Source of the DNA: Rhodopseudomonas rhenobacensis
GTDB taxonomy: Bacteria > Pseudomonadota > Alphaproteobacteria > Rhizobiales > Xanthobacteraceae
DNA: 63,349 nucleotides
Assembly: GCF_014203125.1 (NCBI RefSeq)
Contig: NZ_JACHIH010000033.1
Span: forward strand, 1 to 63,349
Direction: 5' to 3'
In this document: one piece after another, positions 18,360 through 27,590 of the stretch
Layout of the letters: every line of letters begins with the position of its first letter
Numbering within the stretch: position 1 is the first letter of the stretch
Program-made: the position numbers and the translations under genes
The notes under the pieces: generated by a model
Told to the model about the DNA's origin: nothing
The model's input: the letters and a program-made list of their open reading frames with translations, nothing else
Databases searched by the model: none

Positions 18360-18998
18360 ATGCGTTCGCCCATCGTGTTCGCCGTTCTCGCCGTGGCCGC
18401 GACCGAGGTGTCGCAACCGGCATCGGCGCAGAGCGCCAATCCGCCGTCGTTCACCGGCCAGGCCGCTCCGGCCCCTGTGGCGCCGAACGCCCCGCCGCCG
18501 GCCGCGCGCCCGGACAATCCCGGCCTGCTCAACGAGATCGGCAAGCTGTGGGACAAGCCGTCGACGCTGCTGCCGAGCTTCATCAGTCCCGACAATACTT
18601 CAGTACCACCGACGCCCGCAGCACCGGATTCCGCGGGCACGCCGCCCGGGCCGCCCGACGCGATGCCGCCGCCGCCGAATGCAGCGGTGCCGGTGACGCC
18701 GACGCCGAGCCGGGCCGCACCCGCCGCTCCTACCGCGGCACCGGCGCCACCCGCCGCTGCCGCTTTGACCCCGTCGATGGTGAGCGGACGCACCACCTGC
18801 CCCGGCGGCGCGAACGGCGCGCCGGACTGCAAGGCCGCCGCCGACGCCTTGTGTCAAACCAAAGGCTACAAGCAGGGCAAGAGTCTCGCCACCGACTCCG
18901 CCGAAAGCTGCTCGGCGAAAACCCTGATCCCGGGCCGGCAGCGCAAGCCTGAAGATTGCCACATCAATTACATCGTCACCCGGGCGTTCTGCCAATAG
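18360..18998 (+). CDS. Secreted Pro/Ala-rich protein with Cys-rich C terminus
   Basis: 212 residues. A signal peptide ends near ASAQS, followed by a 120-residue Pro/Ala low-complexity linker with short charged patches (EIGKLWDKPSTLLPSF). The folded C-terminal segment has six Cys in the order CPGG, DCKAA, LCQTKGY, SCSAK, DCHINY, AFCQ. The gene seems to stand alone. Such proteins recur in Bradyrhizobium relatives as uncharacterised periplasmic or surface proteins. GTG three bases upstream could also serve as the start. Confidence 0.65.
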   Translation: MRSPIVFAVLAVAATEVSQPASAQSANPPSFTGQAAPAPVAPNAPPPAARPDNPGLLNEIGKLWDKPSTLLPSFISPDNTSVPPTPAAPDSAGTPPGPPDAMPPPPNAAVPVTPTPSRAAPAAPTAAPAPPAAAALTPSMVSGRTTCPGGANGAPDCKAAADALCQTKGYKQGKSLATDSAESCSAKTLIPGRQRKPEDCHINYIVTRAFCQ

Positions 18999-19128
18999 CC
19001 GCCGAGCGGGCCGCAGCCGGTTTTTCGCGGCCGCAGCGCTTGCGCGGCGGCGCAGCAATTGCTTTTCTGGTTCCCAACGGCGTCCTCGCGCGCCGTTCAA
19101 CGAAGCCAACAAAATGGGGAACGCCTGA

Positions 19129-20097
19129 ATGTCGATGCCTGCCTTGTTCAAGGGGCGCCTGTCGATCCCAGTGATCGCTGCGCCGCTGTTCATTATCTCC
19201 GTGCCCGAGCTGGTGATCGCGCAGTGCAAGGCGGGCGTGGTCGGCTCGTTCCCCGCGCTCAACGCGCGGCCGGCGGCGCTGCTCGACGAATGGCTGGCGC
19301 AGATTCAGGAAGAGCTTGCCGCTTACGACAGAGCGCATCCGGAACGGCCGTCGGCGCCGTTCGCGGTCAACCAGATCGTGCACAAATCCAACAACCGGCT
19401 GGAGCAGGATCTGGCGGTCTGCGAGAAGCACAAGGTGCCGATGATCATCACTTCGCTCGGCGCCCGCGAGGAGTTGAACCAGGCGGCGCACCGCTGGGGC
19501 GGCATCGTGTTTCACGACGTCATCAATCAGAAATTCGCCCACAAGGCAGTCGAGAAAGGCGCCGACGGTCTGATCCTGGTCTCGGCCGGCGCCGGCGGCC
19601 ACGCCGGCGAATTGTCGCCGTTCGCCTTCGTCGCCGAGACAAGGCAATGGTTCGACGGCCCGATCGCGCTGTCCGGCGCCATTGCCAATGGCCGCGCCGT
19701 CAAGGCAGCGCGGATGCTCGGCGCCGATTTCGGCTATATCGGCTCGGCCTTCATCGCCACCCACGAGGCCAATGCGGTGCCGCGCTACAAGGAGATGATC
19801 ACCACCTCGGGCGCCGAGGACATCGTGTATTCCAACCTGTTCACCGGCGTGCACGGCAACTACTTGAAGCCCTCGATCCTCGCCGCCGGCATGGACCCCG
19901 ATCATCTTCCGCAATCCGATCCCTCGCAGATGAGCTTCGGCACCGACGAATCCGGCGAGCGCAACAAGCCGAAGGCCTGGAAGGAAATCTGGGGCTCCGG
20001 CCAGGGCATCGGATCGATCACCGGCATTGTCGCGGTCGCCGAACTGGTGGCGCGGTTGAAGAGCGAATACGACGACGCGCGCGATCCGTCGCTGTGA
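19129..20097 (+). CDS. Nitronate monooxygenase (NPD family)
   Basis: A 322-residue FMN-dependent TIM barrel. The family opening (RLSIPVIAAPLFIISVPELVIAQC) leads to the flavin phosphate site SAGAGGHAG (about 158) and a second glycine-rich turn LSGAIANG near 183. ADFGYIGSAF closes the barrel. These enzymes oxidise alkyl nitronates such as propionate-3-nitronate, although some relatives have other flavin activities. Length and motifs are normal. It has its own promoter region after the secreted-protein gene. Confidence 0.88.
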   Translation: MSMPALFKGRLSIPVIAAPLFIISVPELVIAQCKAGVVGSFPALNARPAALLDEWLAQIQEELAAYDRAHPERPSAPFAVNQIVHKSNNRLEQDLAVCEKHKVPMIITSLGAREELNQAAHRWGGIVFHDVINQKFAHKAVEKGADGLILVSAGAGGHAGELSPFAFVAETRQWFDGPIALSGAIANGRAVKAARMLGADFGYIGSAFIATHEANAVPRYKEMITTSGAEDIVYSNLFTGVHGNYLKPSILAAGMDPDHLPQSDPSQMSFGTDESGERNKPKAWKEIWGSGQGIGSITGIVAVAELVARLKSEYDDARDPSL

Positions 20098-20116
20098 GCC
20101 CTGCGTCATCATCAGC

Positions 20117-20253
20117 CCGTGTCCCGGACGCGGTGCGGCGCCTCGCGCCGCGCCGTGAGCCGGGACCGTCTCAAGCGCGGCCTTCGTAACGGCCCCGGAT
20201 CTGCAGCGCACCACGCCGCAAGGGCGGCGTCGTGCGCAGCGTCCGGGGCACAC
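20117..20253. repeat. Dispersed repeat, GTGTCCCGGACGC family
   Basis: GTGTCCCGGACGC at one end and GCGTCCGGGGCAC at the other form terminal inverted repeats around CTGCAGCGCACCACGCC. It lies between the nitronate monooxygenase and thioesterase genes. Only one copy was seen in this window. Confidence 0.55.
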
Positions 20254-20275
20254 GAACTGATAGGATCATCACGTC

Positions 20276-21049
20276 ATGGACGCCATCTATCGCATCGACG
20301 GCAACACCATCATCACCAGCGGCCGCGCCGCGGGGCCCTGGCATCCGACCATGCAGCATGGCTCGCCGCCCTCCGCGCTGGTGGCGTATCTCGCCGAGTA
20401 CATCCCGACGCGCGAGCCGATGCAGATCGTGCGGCTGACGATCGACCTGATGCGGCCGGTGCCGGTGGCGCCGCTGAGCTATGAGACCGAAGTGCTGCGC
20501 GAGGGCCGCAAGATCCAGCTCTGCGCGGTGCGGCTATTGGCCGAGGGCGTGGTGGTGGTCAGCGCCACGGTGCTGAAGATGATCGTCGCGCCGCCGGCGC
20601 TGCCGGACGATATCGAACATCCGCCGATCGACGTGCCGCCGCCCGAACAGGGCCGGCCGATCGACATGCGCCACGACAACAACCCGTTCATCGGCTGCGT
20701 TTCGGTGCGCGAAGTGCACGGCGGCTTTCTGTCGCTCGGGCCCGGCGCGATCTGGTACCGGCTCGACCGGCCGATGATCGAGGGTCAGCCGACCTCGCAG
20801 GTGATGCGCGCGGCGATCGCCGCCGATTTCAGCAACGCCACCTCGGCGGTGCTCGACTTCAAGGACTGGACCTTCATCAACGCCGATCTCAGCATCAATC
20901 TCGCCAGGCCGCCGGTCGGCGAATGGATCCTGCTCAATTCGGAGATGTGGCTCGGCCCCGACGGCGCCGGCATCGCCGCCTCCAAGCTCGGCGACGTCAA
21001 CGGCTATTTCGGCCGCGCGGTGCAGAGCCTGGTGATCGAGCGGCGCTAA
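20276..21049 (+). CDS. Double-hotdog acyl-CoA thioesterase-like protein
   Basis: 257 residues. Two hotdog halves are visible: N-terminal about 10-110 (TMQHGSPPSALVAYLAEYI, then RLTIDLMRPVPVAPLSYETEVLREGRKIQL) and C-terminal about 120-255 (WYRLDRPMIEGQPTSQVMRAAIAADFSNATS, then WTFINADLSINLARPPVGEWI). This is the TesB-like 4HBT_3 layout of acyl-CoA thioesterases. The acyl substrate cannot be predicted. No operon partner; a dispersed repeat lies upstream. Confidence 0.82.
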   Translation: MDAIYRIDGNTIITSGRAAGPWHPTMQHGSPPSALVAYLAEYIPTREPMQIVRLTIDLMRPVPVAPLSYETEVLREGRKIQLCAVRLLAEGVVVVSATVLKMIVAPPALPDDIEHPPIDVPPPEQGRPIDMRHDNNPFIGCVSVREVHGGFLSLGPGAIWYRLDRPMIEGQPTSQVMRAAIAADFSNATSAVLDFKDWTFINADLSINLARPPVGEWILLNSEMWLGPDGAGIAASKLGDVNGYFGRAVQSLVIERR

Positions 21050-21170
21050 CTTGCGCGCTCCGCGCGGGTAGTTAATCAGCTGTTAACCACGTTGTCCCAA
21101 CAATGGGTCTCCGCCGCGACGCGGAGCCCTTCGGTCCATCGCGTCCGGCCTGCGCATTGTGGGCTTCGCC

Positions 21171-21443
21171 ATGTTGTCTGAAAAAACCCCAGCCTCGCTC
21201 GATGAGATCCGCACCCGCGTGTACTACGCGCTGCAGCGCCATCCGCTGTGCCGCAACGTGCAGTTCGAGGTCGTGCACACGCCGAGAAGCCGCAAGGGCG
21301 GCAACTGGACCATCAACATGCACGCGGTCGAACCCGACGCGCTGTGGGAAGCCTCTGATATCGTCGCCGACATCCAGGACGCCTATCAGCTCGCCGGGGT
21401 GCCGGAGCGCGCCCGGGGCGCGGAGCTGCTGCTCGGGCGCTGA
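21171..21443 (+). CDS. Conserved hypothetical protein, small and soluble
   Basis: 90 residues from ATG 21171; a GTG at 21159 in frame is also possible. It is an acidic, helical and strand-alternating protein: ASLDEIRTRVYYALQRHPLC, then VQFEVVHTPRSRKGGNWTINMHAV, then IVADIQDAYQLAGV. No signal peptide, membrane helix or known motif is seen. The neighbouring AT-rich stretch at 21070-21100 holds the palindrome GTTAA..CAGCTG..TTAAC. I do not recognise it. Confidence 0.6.
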   Translation: MLSEKTPASLDEIRTRVYYALQRHPLCRNVQFEVVHTPRSRKGGNWTINMHAVEPDALWEASDIVADIQDAYQLAGVPERARGAELLLGR

Positions 21444-21624
21444 TCAGCAAAATCGGGACCGTTGGAACCTCACCGCGCGCAGCGAAACGCCAGGCGTTTC
21501 GGCGGTCCGGCGCGCTTGCATTGCTGGGCATTAACCACGCCCTCGAATCCGTCCCCGGCCAGCATGGTTAAGCCTTATTTAATCTGCATTTGTGAGGAAC
21601 AAGCGTGACGGTCGGCAATCGCGA

Positions 21625-22323
21625 ATGGAGTTTCCATTGACGCGTACAATTAGCTTTCTGGCGCTGGGCTGCTGTCTTGTAGCGAGCGCCGCCGCGATCA
21701 GCATTTTGGCCAGCGACGGAGTTCCCGTGCTGCGTGGCGAACTGGCGGAGGCTGTGCTGCCGACGCCGGTCGCCAACCGCGAAACCAAGGCGGACAAGCT
21801 GCCGGTGACGCGGGTGTCGCTGCCGGTCGGCGAAGCCGTTGCAGCGCCCGCCGGCGAACCGCAGCGGGCCAGCGAGCAGTCCGCCGCCGAGCCGTTGCGC
21901 CAGGCCTTTGCGGCCGACAGCCCGGTCGATCTCGGGCCGTCCTCGATCACCTCGTCGGTCACGGTTCCGGCGTTGCCGCCGAAGCCGAAGGTGGCCGCCA
22001 AGCCGCCGGTGCAGAAGAGCTACGCGCTGCTCAGCGACGCGCAGATCGCGGCGATCAAGGGCCGGCTCAATTTGTCGTCCTCGCAGGAATATTATTGGCC
22101 CTCGGTCGAGGACGCGCTACGCGCCGTCGCCCGCAAGCTGCACGCCATGCGGCAAGCTAATCCCAGCGGCGGCAGCCCGAGCATCGATCCCGACAGCCAG
22201 GAAGTCCAGCAGCTGAAGTCGGCGGCGATGCCGCTGTTGTTCCAGTTGCGCGAGGACCAGAAGCAGGAAGTCCGCTCGCTGGCCCGGATCATCGGACTCC
22301 ATCAGGTCGCCGCGCAGATCTGA
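21625..22323 (+). CDS. Secreted or membrane-anchored protein with helical C terminus
   Basis: 232 residues. It has an N-terminal hydrophobic signal/anchor (TISFLALGCCLVASAAAISILA), then a long Ala/Pro/Val linker. A helical domain covers residues ~120-232 (YALLSDAQIAAIKGRLNLSSSQEYYWPSVEDALRAVARKLH, then AAMPLLFQLREDQKQEVRSLARIIG). The LxxxQ..YW pattern resembles Rhizobiales CpxP/LTXXQ-like periplasmic helices, but the match is weak. Upstream is AT-rich (21540-21600). Function unknown. Confidence 0.65.
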   Translation: MEFPLTRTISFLALGCCLVASAAAISILASDGVPVLRGELAEAVLPTPVANRETKADKLPVTRVSLPVGEAVAAPAGEPQRASEQSAAEPLRQAFAADSPVDLGPSSITSSVTVPALPPKPKVAAKPPVQKSYALLSDAQIAAIKGRLNLSSSQEYYWPSVEDALRAVARKLHAMRQANPSGGSPSIDPDSQEVQQLKSAAMPLLFQLREDQKQEVRSLARIIGLHQVAAQI

Positions 22324-22480
22324 CGCGGCTGCCCCTCGCGTGACGGTGTCCTGAGCCCGCTGGTATGCCGGCGAACCCGGCCCTCGTAAAAAACCTAGCC
22401 TCCCCCCAAACTTTTTGCCGCTTCGCAGCGACAAAGAATGGGCAGCGCGTTCGCGCGCGGGGAAATGGGCTGAGGTCATC

Positions 22481-23404
22481 ATGGCGGGCGGGGCAACGTC
22501 GGCATTCCAGAAGGATCTTCTGTTCGCGTTCGGCGGCGGCGACCCGCGGATCACCATCGCCGTGCTGGACGGCGCGGTGGATCGAACCCACGAGTGTTTT
22601 CGCGGCGCGCGGCTGATTCCGCTGCACATCGGCCCGCGATCGCAGGGCCTCGACGGCGATACCACCGCGTCCGGCTCGCACGTCGCCAGCGTGATTTTCG
22701 GCCAGCCCTGCAGTTCGGTGGAAGGCGTGGCGCCGCTGTGCCGCGGCCTGATCGTGCCGATCTTTGCCGACGACGACCGCGACTGCTCGCAGCGCGAATT
22801 GGCACGCGCGATCTTTCTCGCGGTCGACCAGGGCGCCCATGTGATCCATGTCAGCGGCGGCCGGTTCGCGCCAAGCGGGCGGCTCGACCCGGTGCTGGCC
22901 GAGGCGATCGAGATGTGCGATCGCCGCAACGTGCTGATCGTCACCGCCGGCGGCAATGCGGGCTGTGACGAACTGGTGGAACTGGCCGACGCGGCGCCGG
23001 TGCTGGCGGTGCTGACTTTGGAGTATTACCGCCGGCGGCTGCGCCTGCCCGGCCCGATCGCCACCAAGGCGCTGGTGATCCCCGGGTCCAATATCGTCGG
23101 CGCGGCCTGCGAGGGCGACGTGGTACGGCGAAGCTGCGCCAACGCCGCCGCCGCGCTGGTCAGCGGCCTGGTCGGGCTGTTGCTCAGTCGCCAGGTCGAG
23201 CGCGGCGCGGCCCCCGATCCGCACGGCGTTCGCGGCACCCTGTTGAAGAGCGCCGGCAGCCGCCCCCCCTACGGCCCGCCGCAACGCTGCCGGCTGCTGG
23301 GCGAACGCGCGCAGGTGCAAGCCGTGGTCGACCGCATGGGGCTCGGCATCGATCGCGCCGCGATCCCGTTTCCGTTCAACCTGTCGACGTCGCTGTCGGG
23401 CTGA
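22481..23404 (+). CDS. Subtilase of the PatA/PatG (cyanobactin protease) type
   Basis: 307 residues of the S8 family. The complete catalytic set is present with classic spacing: Asp30 (ITIAVLDGAVD), His67 (SGSHVASVIFGQ), the oxyanion Asn159 (VTAGGNAGC) and Ser218 (RRSCANAAAALVSG). Residues CRGLIVPIF, CSQRELARAI, QGAHVIHVSGG and the DPHGVRGTLLKSA end closely follow the PatA/PatG protease domains that cut cyanobactin precursors, as judged from memory. Unusually RRS replaces the GTS around the nucleophile. No signal peptide or propeptide is present, so it is probably cytosolic. No precursor or YcaO gene was found nearby. Confidence 0.82.
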   Translation: MAGGATSAFQKDLLFAFGGGDPRITIAVLDGAVDRTHECFRGARLIPLHIGPRSQGLDGDTTASGSHVASVIFGQPCSSVEGVAPLCRGLIVPIFADDDRDCSQRELARAIFLAVDQGAHVIHVSGGRFAPSGRLDPVLAEAIEMCDRRNVLIVTAGGNAGCDELVELADAAPVLAVLTLEYYRRRLRLPGPIATKALVIPGSNIVGAACEGDVVRRSCANAAAALVSGLVGLLLSRQVERGAAPDPHGVRGTLLKSAGSRPPYGPPQRCRLLGERAQVQAVVDRMGLGIDRAAIPFPFNLSTSLSG

Positions 23405-23464
23405 CGTCATCCCAGAGTGTTTGAGCGTTTTCGGTTAGGATCGAGGCATCCGACCAATTCGGGC

Positions 23465-23587
23465 GTCATTCCGGGGCGTGAGGCCGCAGGCCGAGCGAAC
23501 CCGGAATCTTGCTGCAAGCAAGGCGCCGAACCGCGTCGCGAGATTCCGGGTTCGCTCGCAGCTTCGCTGCTCGCGTCCCGGAATGAC
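23465..23587. repeat. Dispersed repeat, GTCATTCCGGGGCG family (copy 1)
   Basis: GTCATTCCGGGGCG at one end and CGTCCCGGAATGAC at the other, with GAACCCGGAATCTTGC against GAGATTCCGGGTTCGC inside. A second copy lies at 55664. It fills most of the gap before modC. Confidence 0.85.
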
Positions 23588-23623
23588 AACTGCCAAGCGC
23601 ATCGATCTCACGCGAAAAGCCTC

Positions 23624-24769
23624 TCAGCGCCCGCGCAGCCCAGGCGACGAGGCATGCATGCCGGCGTTGCGGCCGGGGGCCAGCGCGACGCCCTTGACCT
23701 GAGCGATCACGTCGAGGCCTTCGGCGAGTTGCAGGTGATCCCAGGAGCGCCGCGTCACCCGCGCCAGCAGCTTGGCGCCGGCACCGTCTTCGCCGAGCGC
23801 CAACACCACCAGGATTTCGCTGGCGCCGAGCGCGGTGCGCGACACGATGCGGGCCGGCAGCACGTTGAGGATGCTGGTGTTGTGCGGATGCTCGCGGGCG
23901 AGGCTGACGTCGCCGGCGGCGATACGCAGCCGGCGGCGCTCGCCGCTCGCGGCGGGCGGCGACGGCACCAGCAGCCGGCCGCCGTCGATCCGCAGCGTCA
24001 GCAGGCTGTAGCTCGGGTCATAGCTCTCGACCGTGCCTTCGAAATTCACCGCGGCGTCGCGGCTGGCGGCGAGCGGCAGCGAAGGATCGCTCTGCAGCGT
24101 GGTGAGTGGACCCGCGGCGAGCACCTTGCCGGCGCGCATCAGAACCAGATGATCGGCGAGCCGTTCGATCTCCGCCATGTCGTGGCTGACATAGATCACC
24201 GGCAGCGACAGCCGCGCGTGCAGCCGCTCCAGGAACGGCAGGATCTCGTCCTTGGTCAGCCGGTCGAGCGCCGACAACGGCTCGTCCATCAGCAGCAGTT
24301 TCGGCTGCGACAACAGCGCCCGGCCGATTGCGACGCGCTGCCGTTCGCCGCCGGACAGATGCCGCGGCGATCGCTCCAGCAGCGCGGCAAGGCCGAGCAG
24401 TTCGACGACCTCGTCGAATTCGATGCTGCTACGCGCATGCGCGGCATCGCGCGGCGCGCCGTACAATAGATTGGCCTGCACCGAGAGGTGGGCAAACAGG
24501 CTGGCTTCCTGGAACACGTAGCCGATCGGCCGCTGGTGCGGCCTTCGAAACAGCGGGCCGTCCTGCCAGACGTCGCCGTCGATCGAGAACGTGCTGCCGG
24601 GCAACTGCTGCAGCCCGGCGATACAGCGCAGCACGGTGGACTTGCCGCAGCCGGAGGGGCCGAATAGCCCGGTGATGCCGGTGGCCGGCACGGTGAAGGA
24701 CGCGTCGAGCGTGAAGCGGCCGAGCACGCCGCGGAATTCGGCGTGGATGTTGCGCGACACGTCTCTCAT
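23624..24769 (-). CDS. modC: Molybdate ABC transporter ATP-binding protein
   Basis: 381 residues. The ABC domain occupies the first ~230 residues: Walker [11 protein letters not shown]-loop [11 protein letters not shown], signature [15 protein letters not shown], Walker [14 protein letters not shown], switch His in [15 protein letters not shown]. The C-terminal part from about 295 has the TOBE/Mop fold that binds molybdate and modulates activity. It couples ATP hydrolysis to molybdate import through ModB. The start overlaps the modB stop (ATGA), so they are cotranslated. Last gene of modE-modA-modB-modC. Confidence 0.95.
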   Translation of the reverse strand: MRDVSRNIHAEFRGVLGRFTLDASFTVPATGITGLFGPSGCGKSTVLRCIAGLQQLPGSTFSIDGDVWQDGPLFRRPHQRPIGYVFQEASLFAHLSVQANLLYGAPRDAAHARSSIEFDEVVELLGLAALLERSPRHLSGGERQRVAIGRALLSQPKLLLMDEPLSALDRLTKDEILPFLERLHARLSLPVIYVSHDMAEIERLADHLVLMRAGKVLAAGPLTTLQSDPSLPLAASRDAAVNFEGTVESYDPSYSLLTLRIDGGRLLVPSPPAASGERRRLRIAAGDVSLAREHPHNTSILNVLPARIVSRTALGASEILVVLALGEDGAGAKLLARVTRRSWDHLQLAEGLDVIAQVKGVALAPGRNAGMHASSPGLRGR

Positions 24770-25452
24770 CGGTTGATCCGCGCGGTGCGCTTTTCCAATA
24801 GCATCATGGTGAGGATCACCACGAAGGCGAACGCCGCCATGCCGGCAGCGAGAATATTGGCTTCGCGCCATTGCGAGGTTTCGACGAAATCGAAGATCGC
24901 CACCGACAGCACCTTGGTCTTGCCGGGGATGTTGCCGCCGATCATCAGCACGATGCCGAATTCGCCGACGGTGTGGGCGAAGCCGAGCACGGCGCCGGCG
25001 AGAAAGCCCGGCCGCGCCAACGGAATCGCCACGGTCCAGAATGCGCGGGTCGGCGAGGCGCGCAAGGTGGCGGCGACTTCCAGCGGCCGATCGCCGATCG
25101 CGTCGAAGGCGTTGCGGATCGGCTGCACCACGAACGGCATCGAATAGATCACCGAGCCGAACACCAGGCCCTCGAAGGTGAAGGCCAGCGTGCGCCCGCC
25201 CCACAGCCCGGCCAGCGCGCCGCCCGGACCGTCGGGTCCCAGCACTACGAGGAGATAGAAGCCCAGCACGGTCGGCGGCAGCACCAGCGGCAGCGCCACC
25301 ACCGCGGCGACGGCTTCCTTCCAGGAGGCCTTGGAGCGCGCCAGCCACCAGGCGATCGGCGTGCCGACGATCAAGAGGATCGCGGTGGTCAGCGCCGCGA
25401 GCTCGATGGTGAGGCGGATCGGCTGCCAGATCTCGTTGGATATCCCGCCCAT
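24766..25452 (-). CDS. modB: Molybdate ABC transporter permease
   Basis: 228 residues with about five to six transmembrane helices. The cytoplasmic EAA-like loop lies in the segment [36 protein letters not shown], which docks to ModC. Opening motif [26 protein letters not shown] fits ModB/CysTW-type permeases. It forms the channel of the ModABC importer in the inner membrane. It is preceded by a 225-bp gap holding a dispersed repeat that separates it from modA. Confidence 0.95.
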   Translation of the reverse strand: MGGISNEIWQPIRLTIELAALTTAILLIVGTPIAWWLARSKASWKEAVAAVVALPLVLPPTVLGFYLLVVLGPDGPGGALAGLWGGRTLAFTFEGLVFGSVIYSMPFVVQPIRNAFDAIGDRPLEVAATLRASPTRAFWTVAIPLARPGFLAGAVLGFAHTVGEFGIVLMIGGNIPGKTKVLSVAIFDFVETSQWREANILAAGMAAFAFVVILTMMLLEKRTARINR

Positions 25453-25530
25453 GCGACGCTCAACCGATCCGGATTTGAGAAGCTACAAGTGATTTGAGCA
25501 GACGCGCAGCACTGCAATATGCACTGCGCG

Positions 25531-25640
25531 CCCCCTCTCCCATGGGGAGAGGGGGGGTGAGGGGGTACGGTCTATCGATAAGCCGTAACCCCTCACCCGG
25601 ATCGCAAGAGCGATCCGACCTCTCCCAAAGGGAGAGGTGG
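25531..25640. repeat. Dispersed repeat, CTCTCCC family, long form (copy 3)
   Basis: CCCTCTCCCATGGGGAGAGGG, then GGGTGAGGGGGTACGG, TATCGATA, CCGTAACCCCTCACCC and finally CCTCTCCCAAAGGGAGAGG. The reverse complement of nearly the whole element recurs at 54363-54468. It sits inside the modA-modB gap. Confidence 0.85.
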
Positions 25641-25677
25641 ACCATCCCCGTTTCGAACGCTTATCAAAAATCCAGTG

Positions 25678-26439
25678 TTAGCTGCTCTTGCCGACTTCGT
25701 AGCCGTATTTCTCGATGATGGCGCGGGCTTCCGGCCCCTTCAGGAACGCGATGAAGGCGGTGGCGGCTTCGTTGGAGGCGCCCTTCTTCAGCAGCACGGC
25801 GTCCTGCAGGATCGGCGCATACAGCGACTGCGGCACCATCCAGCGCGAGCCGTCCTTGTCGTTGATCACCTGCGACAGCGCGACGAAGCCGACCTCGGCG
25901 TTGCCGGTCTGCACGAACTGATAGGCCTGGGTGATGTTGGCGCCTTCGACCAGCTTCGGCTTCAGCGTGTCGTACAGCTTCAACGCCTTCATGGTCTCCA
26001 CCGCCGCCGCACCATAGGGCGCCGCCACCGGATTGCAGATCGAGATCTTGGCGAACGAGGCCTGCTTCAAGGTTTCCTCGCCCTTCACCACGCCCGGCGC
26101 CTTGCTCCACAGCACCAGCTTGCCGACCGCATAGGTGAAGTTGGAGCCGGCAACGCCGAGGCCGTCGTCGACCAGCTTCTTCGGCCGCTCATTGTCGGCC
26201 GACAGGAAAACCTGGAACGGCGCGTCCTGGGTGATCTGGGTGTAGAACTGGCCGGAGGCGCCGAAGCTCAACACCGCCTCGTGGCCGGTCTTGGCCTTGA
26301 AGACCGCGGCGATTTCCTTGGCGGCGTCGGTGAAATTGGCGGCCACCGCGACATTGGTCTGCGCCGCGAAGGCGCTGGAGCCTGCGACGCAGGCGAGTGC
26401 CACGCCGAGCGCGAGCTTGAGGCTGGTGATGACTTTCAA
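25678..26439 (-). CDS. modA: Molybdate-binding periplasmic protein
   Basis: 253 residues. A signal peptide (LALGVALACVAGSSAFA) precedes the mature ModA fold. NVAVAANFTDAAKEIAAVFKAKTGHE and FGASGQFYTQITQDAPFQVFLSAD carry the Ser and backbone amides that hold the tetrahedral oxyanion. Later signature segments are NPVAAPYGAAAVETM and TGNAEVGFVALSQV. It captures molybdate or tungstate for ModBC. It is 18 bp downstream of modE and must be cotranscribed with it. Confidence 0.96.
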   Translation of the reverse strand: MKVITSLKLALGVALACVAGSSAFAAQTNVAVAANFTDAAKEIAAVFKAKTGHEAVLSFGASGQFYTQITQDAPFQVFLSADNERPKKLVDDGLGVAGSNFTYAVGKLVLWSKAPGVVKGEETLKQASFAKISICNPVAAPYGAAAVETMKALKLYDTLKPKLVEGANITQAYQFVQTGNAEVGFVALSQVINDKDGSRWMVPQSLYAPILQDAVLLKKGASNEAATAFIAFLKGPEARAIIEKYGYEVGKSS

Positions 26440-26457
26440 GGCTGGTCTCCTGTCAGG

Positions 26458-27249
26458 TTAGTCGATGGCGATCAGCACATGGGCTGCGTCGAACAGCGCG
26501 CAGGCGGGATCGCCGGGGGAAAGCCCGAGCGCCTCGGCGCTGGAGGCGGTGATGGAGGCGGCGAGCGTCTTGTCGCCGCCGATGTCGAGCACGATTTCGG
26601 CGTTGACGCCGGAGACGTCGATGCGCCGCACATTGCCGTGCACGCAATTGCGCGCCGACACCTTGGGCGCGTCGGCGCCGGGCGCGATCAGCACGAACGG
26701 CGCCTTGATCAGCACGATGGCGTCGCGGCCGACGCACAGCCCGAGGCTGCGCAGGCTCTCGCTGGTGACCAGCGCATAAATAAGAGTGCCGTCGGCCACC
26801 GCGACGGCGACCTCGGCGCTGAGCGTATCGGCGCGGATCGCCGTGATGGTGCCGCGGAGCGCGTTGCGGGCGCTGGTCTTCATGAAGAATCCCGAAACCA
26901 GGTTGAGAGGAGAAATGCCGCTGCCGGCGAGCTCCGGCTCCAGCGCGCGCAGCACCCGCGCCATTTCGGCCTCCAGCCGGCCGAACGCCTCGATCACCCG
27001 GAGCCCGGTCGGCGTCAGCACCGCGCCGCCGCCGGCCTTGCCGCCGGTGCGGCGTTCCAAGAGCGGCTGGCCGAACAGGTTGGTCATGGCGTCGAGCGCG
27101 TCCCAGGCGGCCTTGTAGGTCAGGCCAGCGGCTTTCGCCCCCGCGGTGATGCTGCCCTCGCGGGCGACCGCCTGCAACAGCCGGATCCGCTCCCGGCCGA
27201 CGCCGGAAACATCCTTGCTTTTCAGGGTAATGGCCGCTTCTATCGTCAT
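26458..27249 (-). CDS. modE: Molybdate-dependent transcriptional regulator
   Basis: 263 residues from ATG 27249 (MTIEAAITL); the ATG one codon before (27252) is equally possible. The N-terminal winged helix is LysR/ModE-like: RIRLLQAVAREGSITAGAKAAGLTYKAAWDALDAM, then the GGKAGGGAVLTPTG wing. Two C-terminal Mop domains that bind molybdate follow (about 125-190 and 198-262), each with an SARN-type start. With molybdate bound, ModE represses the mod operon. A matching palindrome lies just upstream of its own start, so it autoregulates. Confidence 0.93.
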   Translation of the reverse strand: MTIEAAITLKSKDVSGVGRERIRLLQAVAREGSITAGAKAAGLTYKAAWDALDAMTNLFGQPLLERRTGGKAGGGAVLTPTGLRVIEAFGRLEAEMARVLRALEPELAGSGISPLNLVSGFFMKTSARNALRGTITAIRADTLSAEVAVAVADGTLIYALVTSESLRSLGLCVGRDAIVLIKAPFVLIAPGADAPKVSARNCVHGNVRRIDVSGVNAEIVLDIGGDKTLAASITASSAEALGLSPGDPACALFDAAHVLIAID

Positions 27250-27266
27250 CATCAGGCCGCGCAAGT

Positions 27267-27291
27267 CGTCATATAGTCAGTCTATATAACG
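27267..27291 (-). promoter_or_regulatory. ModE box upstream of modE-modA-modB-modC
   Basis: ATATAGTCAGTCTATAT with flanking CG(T) ends forms a palindrome CG..ATATA-N7-TATAT..CG centred at 27279. It matches the well-known ModE pattern of TATATA half-sites separated by 6-7 bp. It lies 18 bp upstream of the modE ATG. Confidence 0.85.
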
Positions 27292-27431
27292 AGTGCTGCG
27301 GCGCGGCAAATGGTCGTTTGGCCGCAGCCGGCGATCGGTGCGATCGCCTAACGGTGCTCCGCTGGCGTACCGCACTGCGGAATATTGCCCGCACGAAACT
27401 TTATTGCGTAAAACGTCGCTGAGGCTGTCAT

Positions 27432-27445
27432 TTGATGCGCGTCAA
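27432..27445 (+). promoter_or_regulatory. FixK/FNR-type box before the nifJ-like gene
   Basis: TTGA-TGCGCG-TCAA, a fit to TTGAT-N4-ATCAA with one outer change (GTCAA). The 368-bp gap 27292-27659 otherwise holds AT-richer sequence and one inverted repeat. A weak -10 candidate (CTAGGG region, about 27467) lies about 29 bp from the box centre, as in class II FNR promoters. Low-oxygen activation is inference. Confidence 0.65.
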
Positions 27446-27590
27446 ATCGACGGTATTTGCCCCGTGCTAGGGGACGGGTTGCGGTCGGCATGAGCGCGAC
27501 CGTGGCGTCGAATGGCTCATAGGTAGTCAATTCTGGATTTCGAGATCGTTTCGCCAGGCTGCTGCTGATCGCCGCGACCATGGCTGAAGC

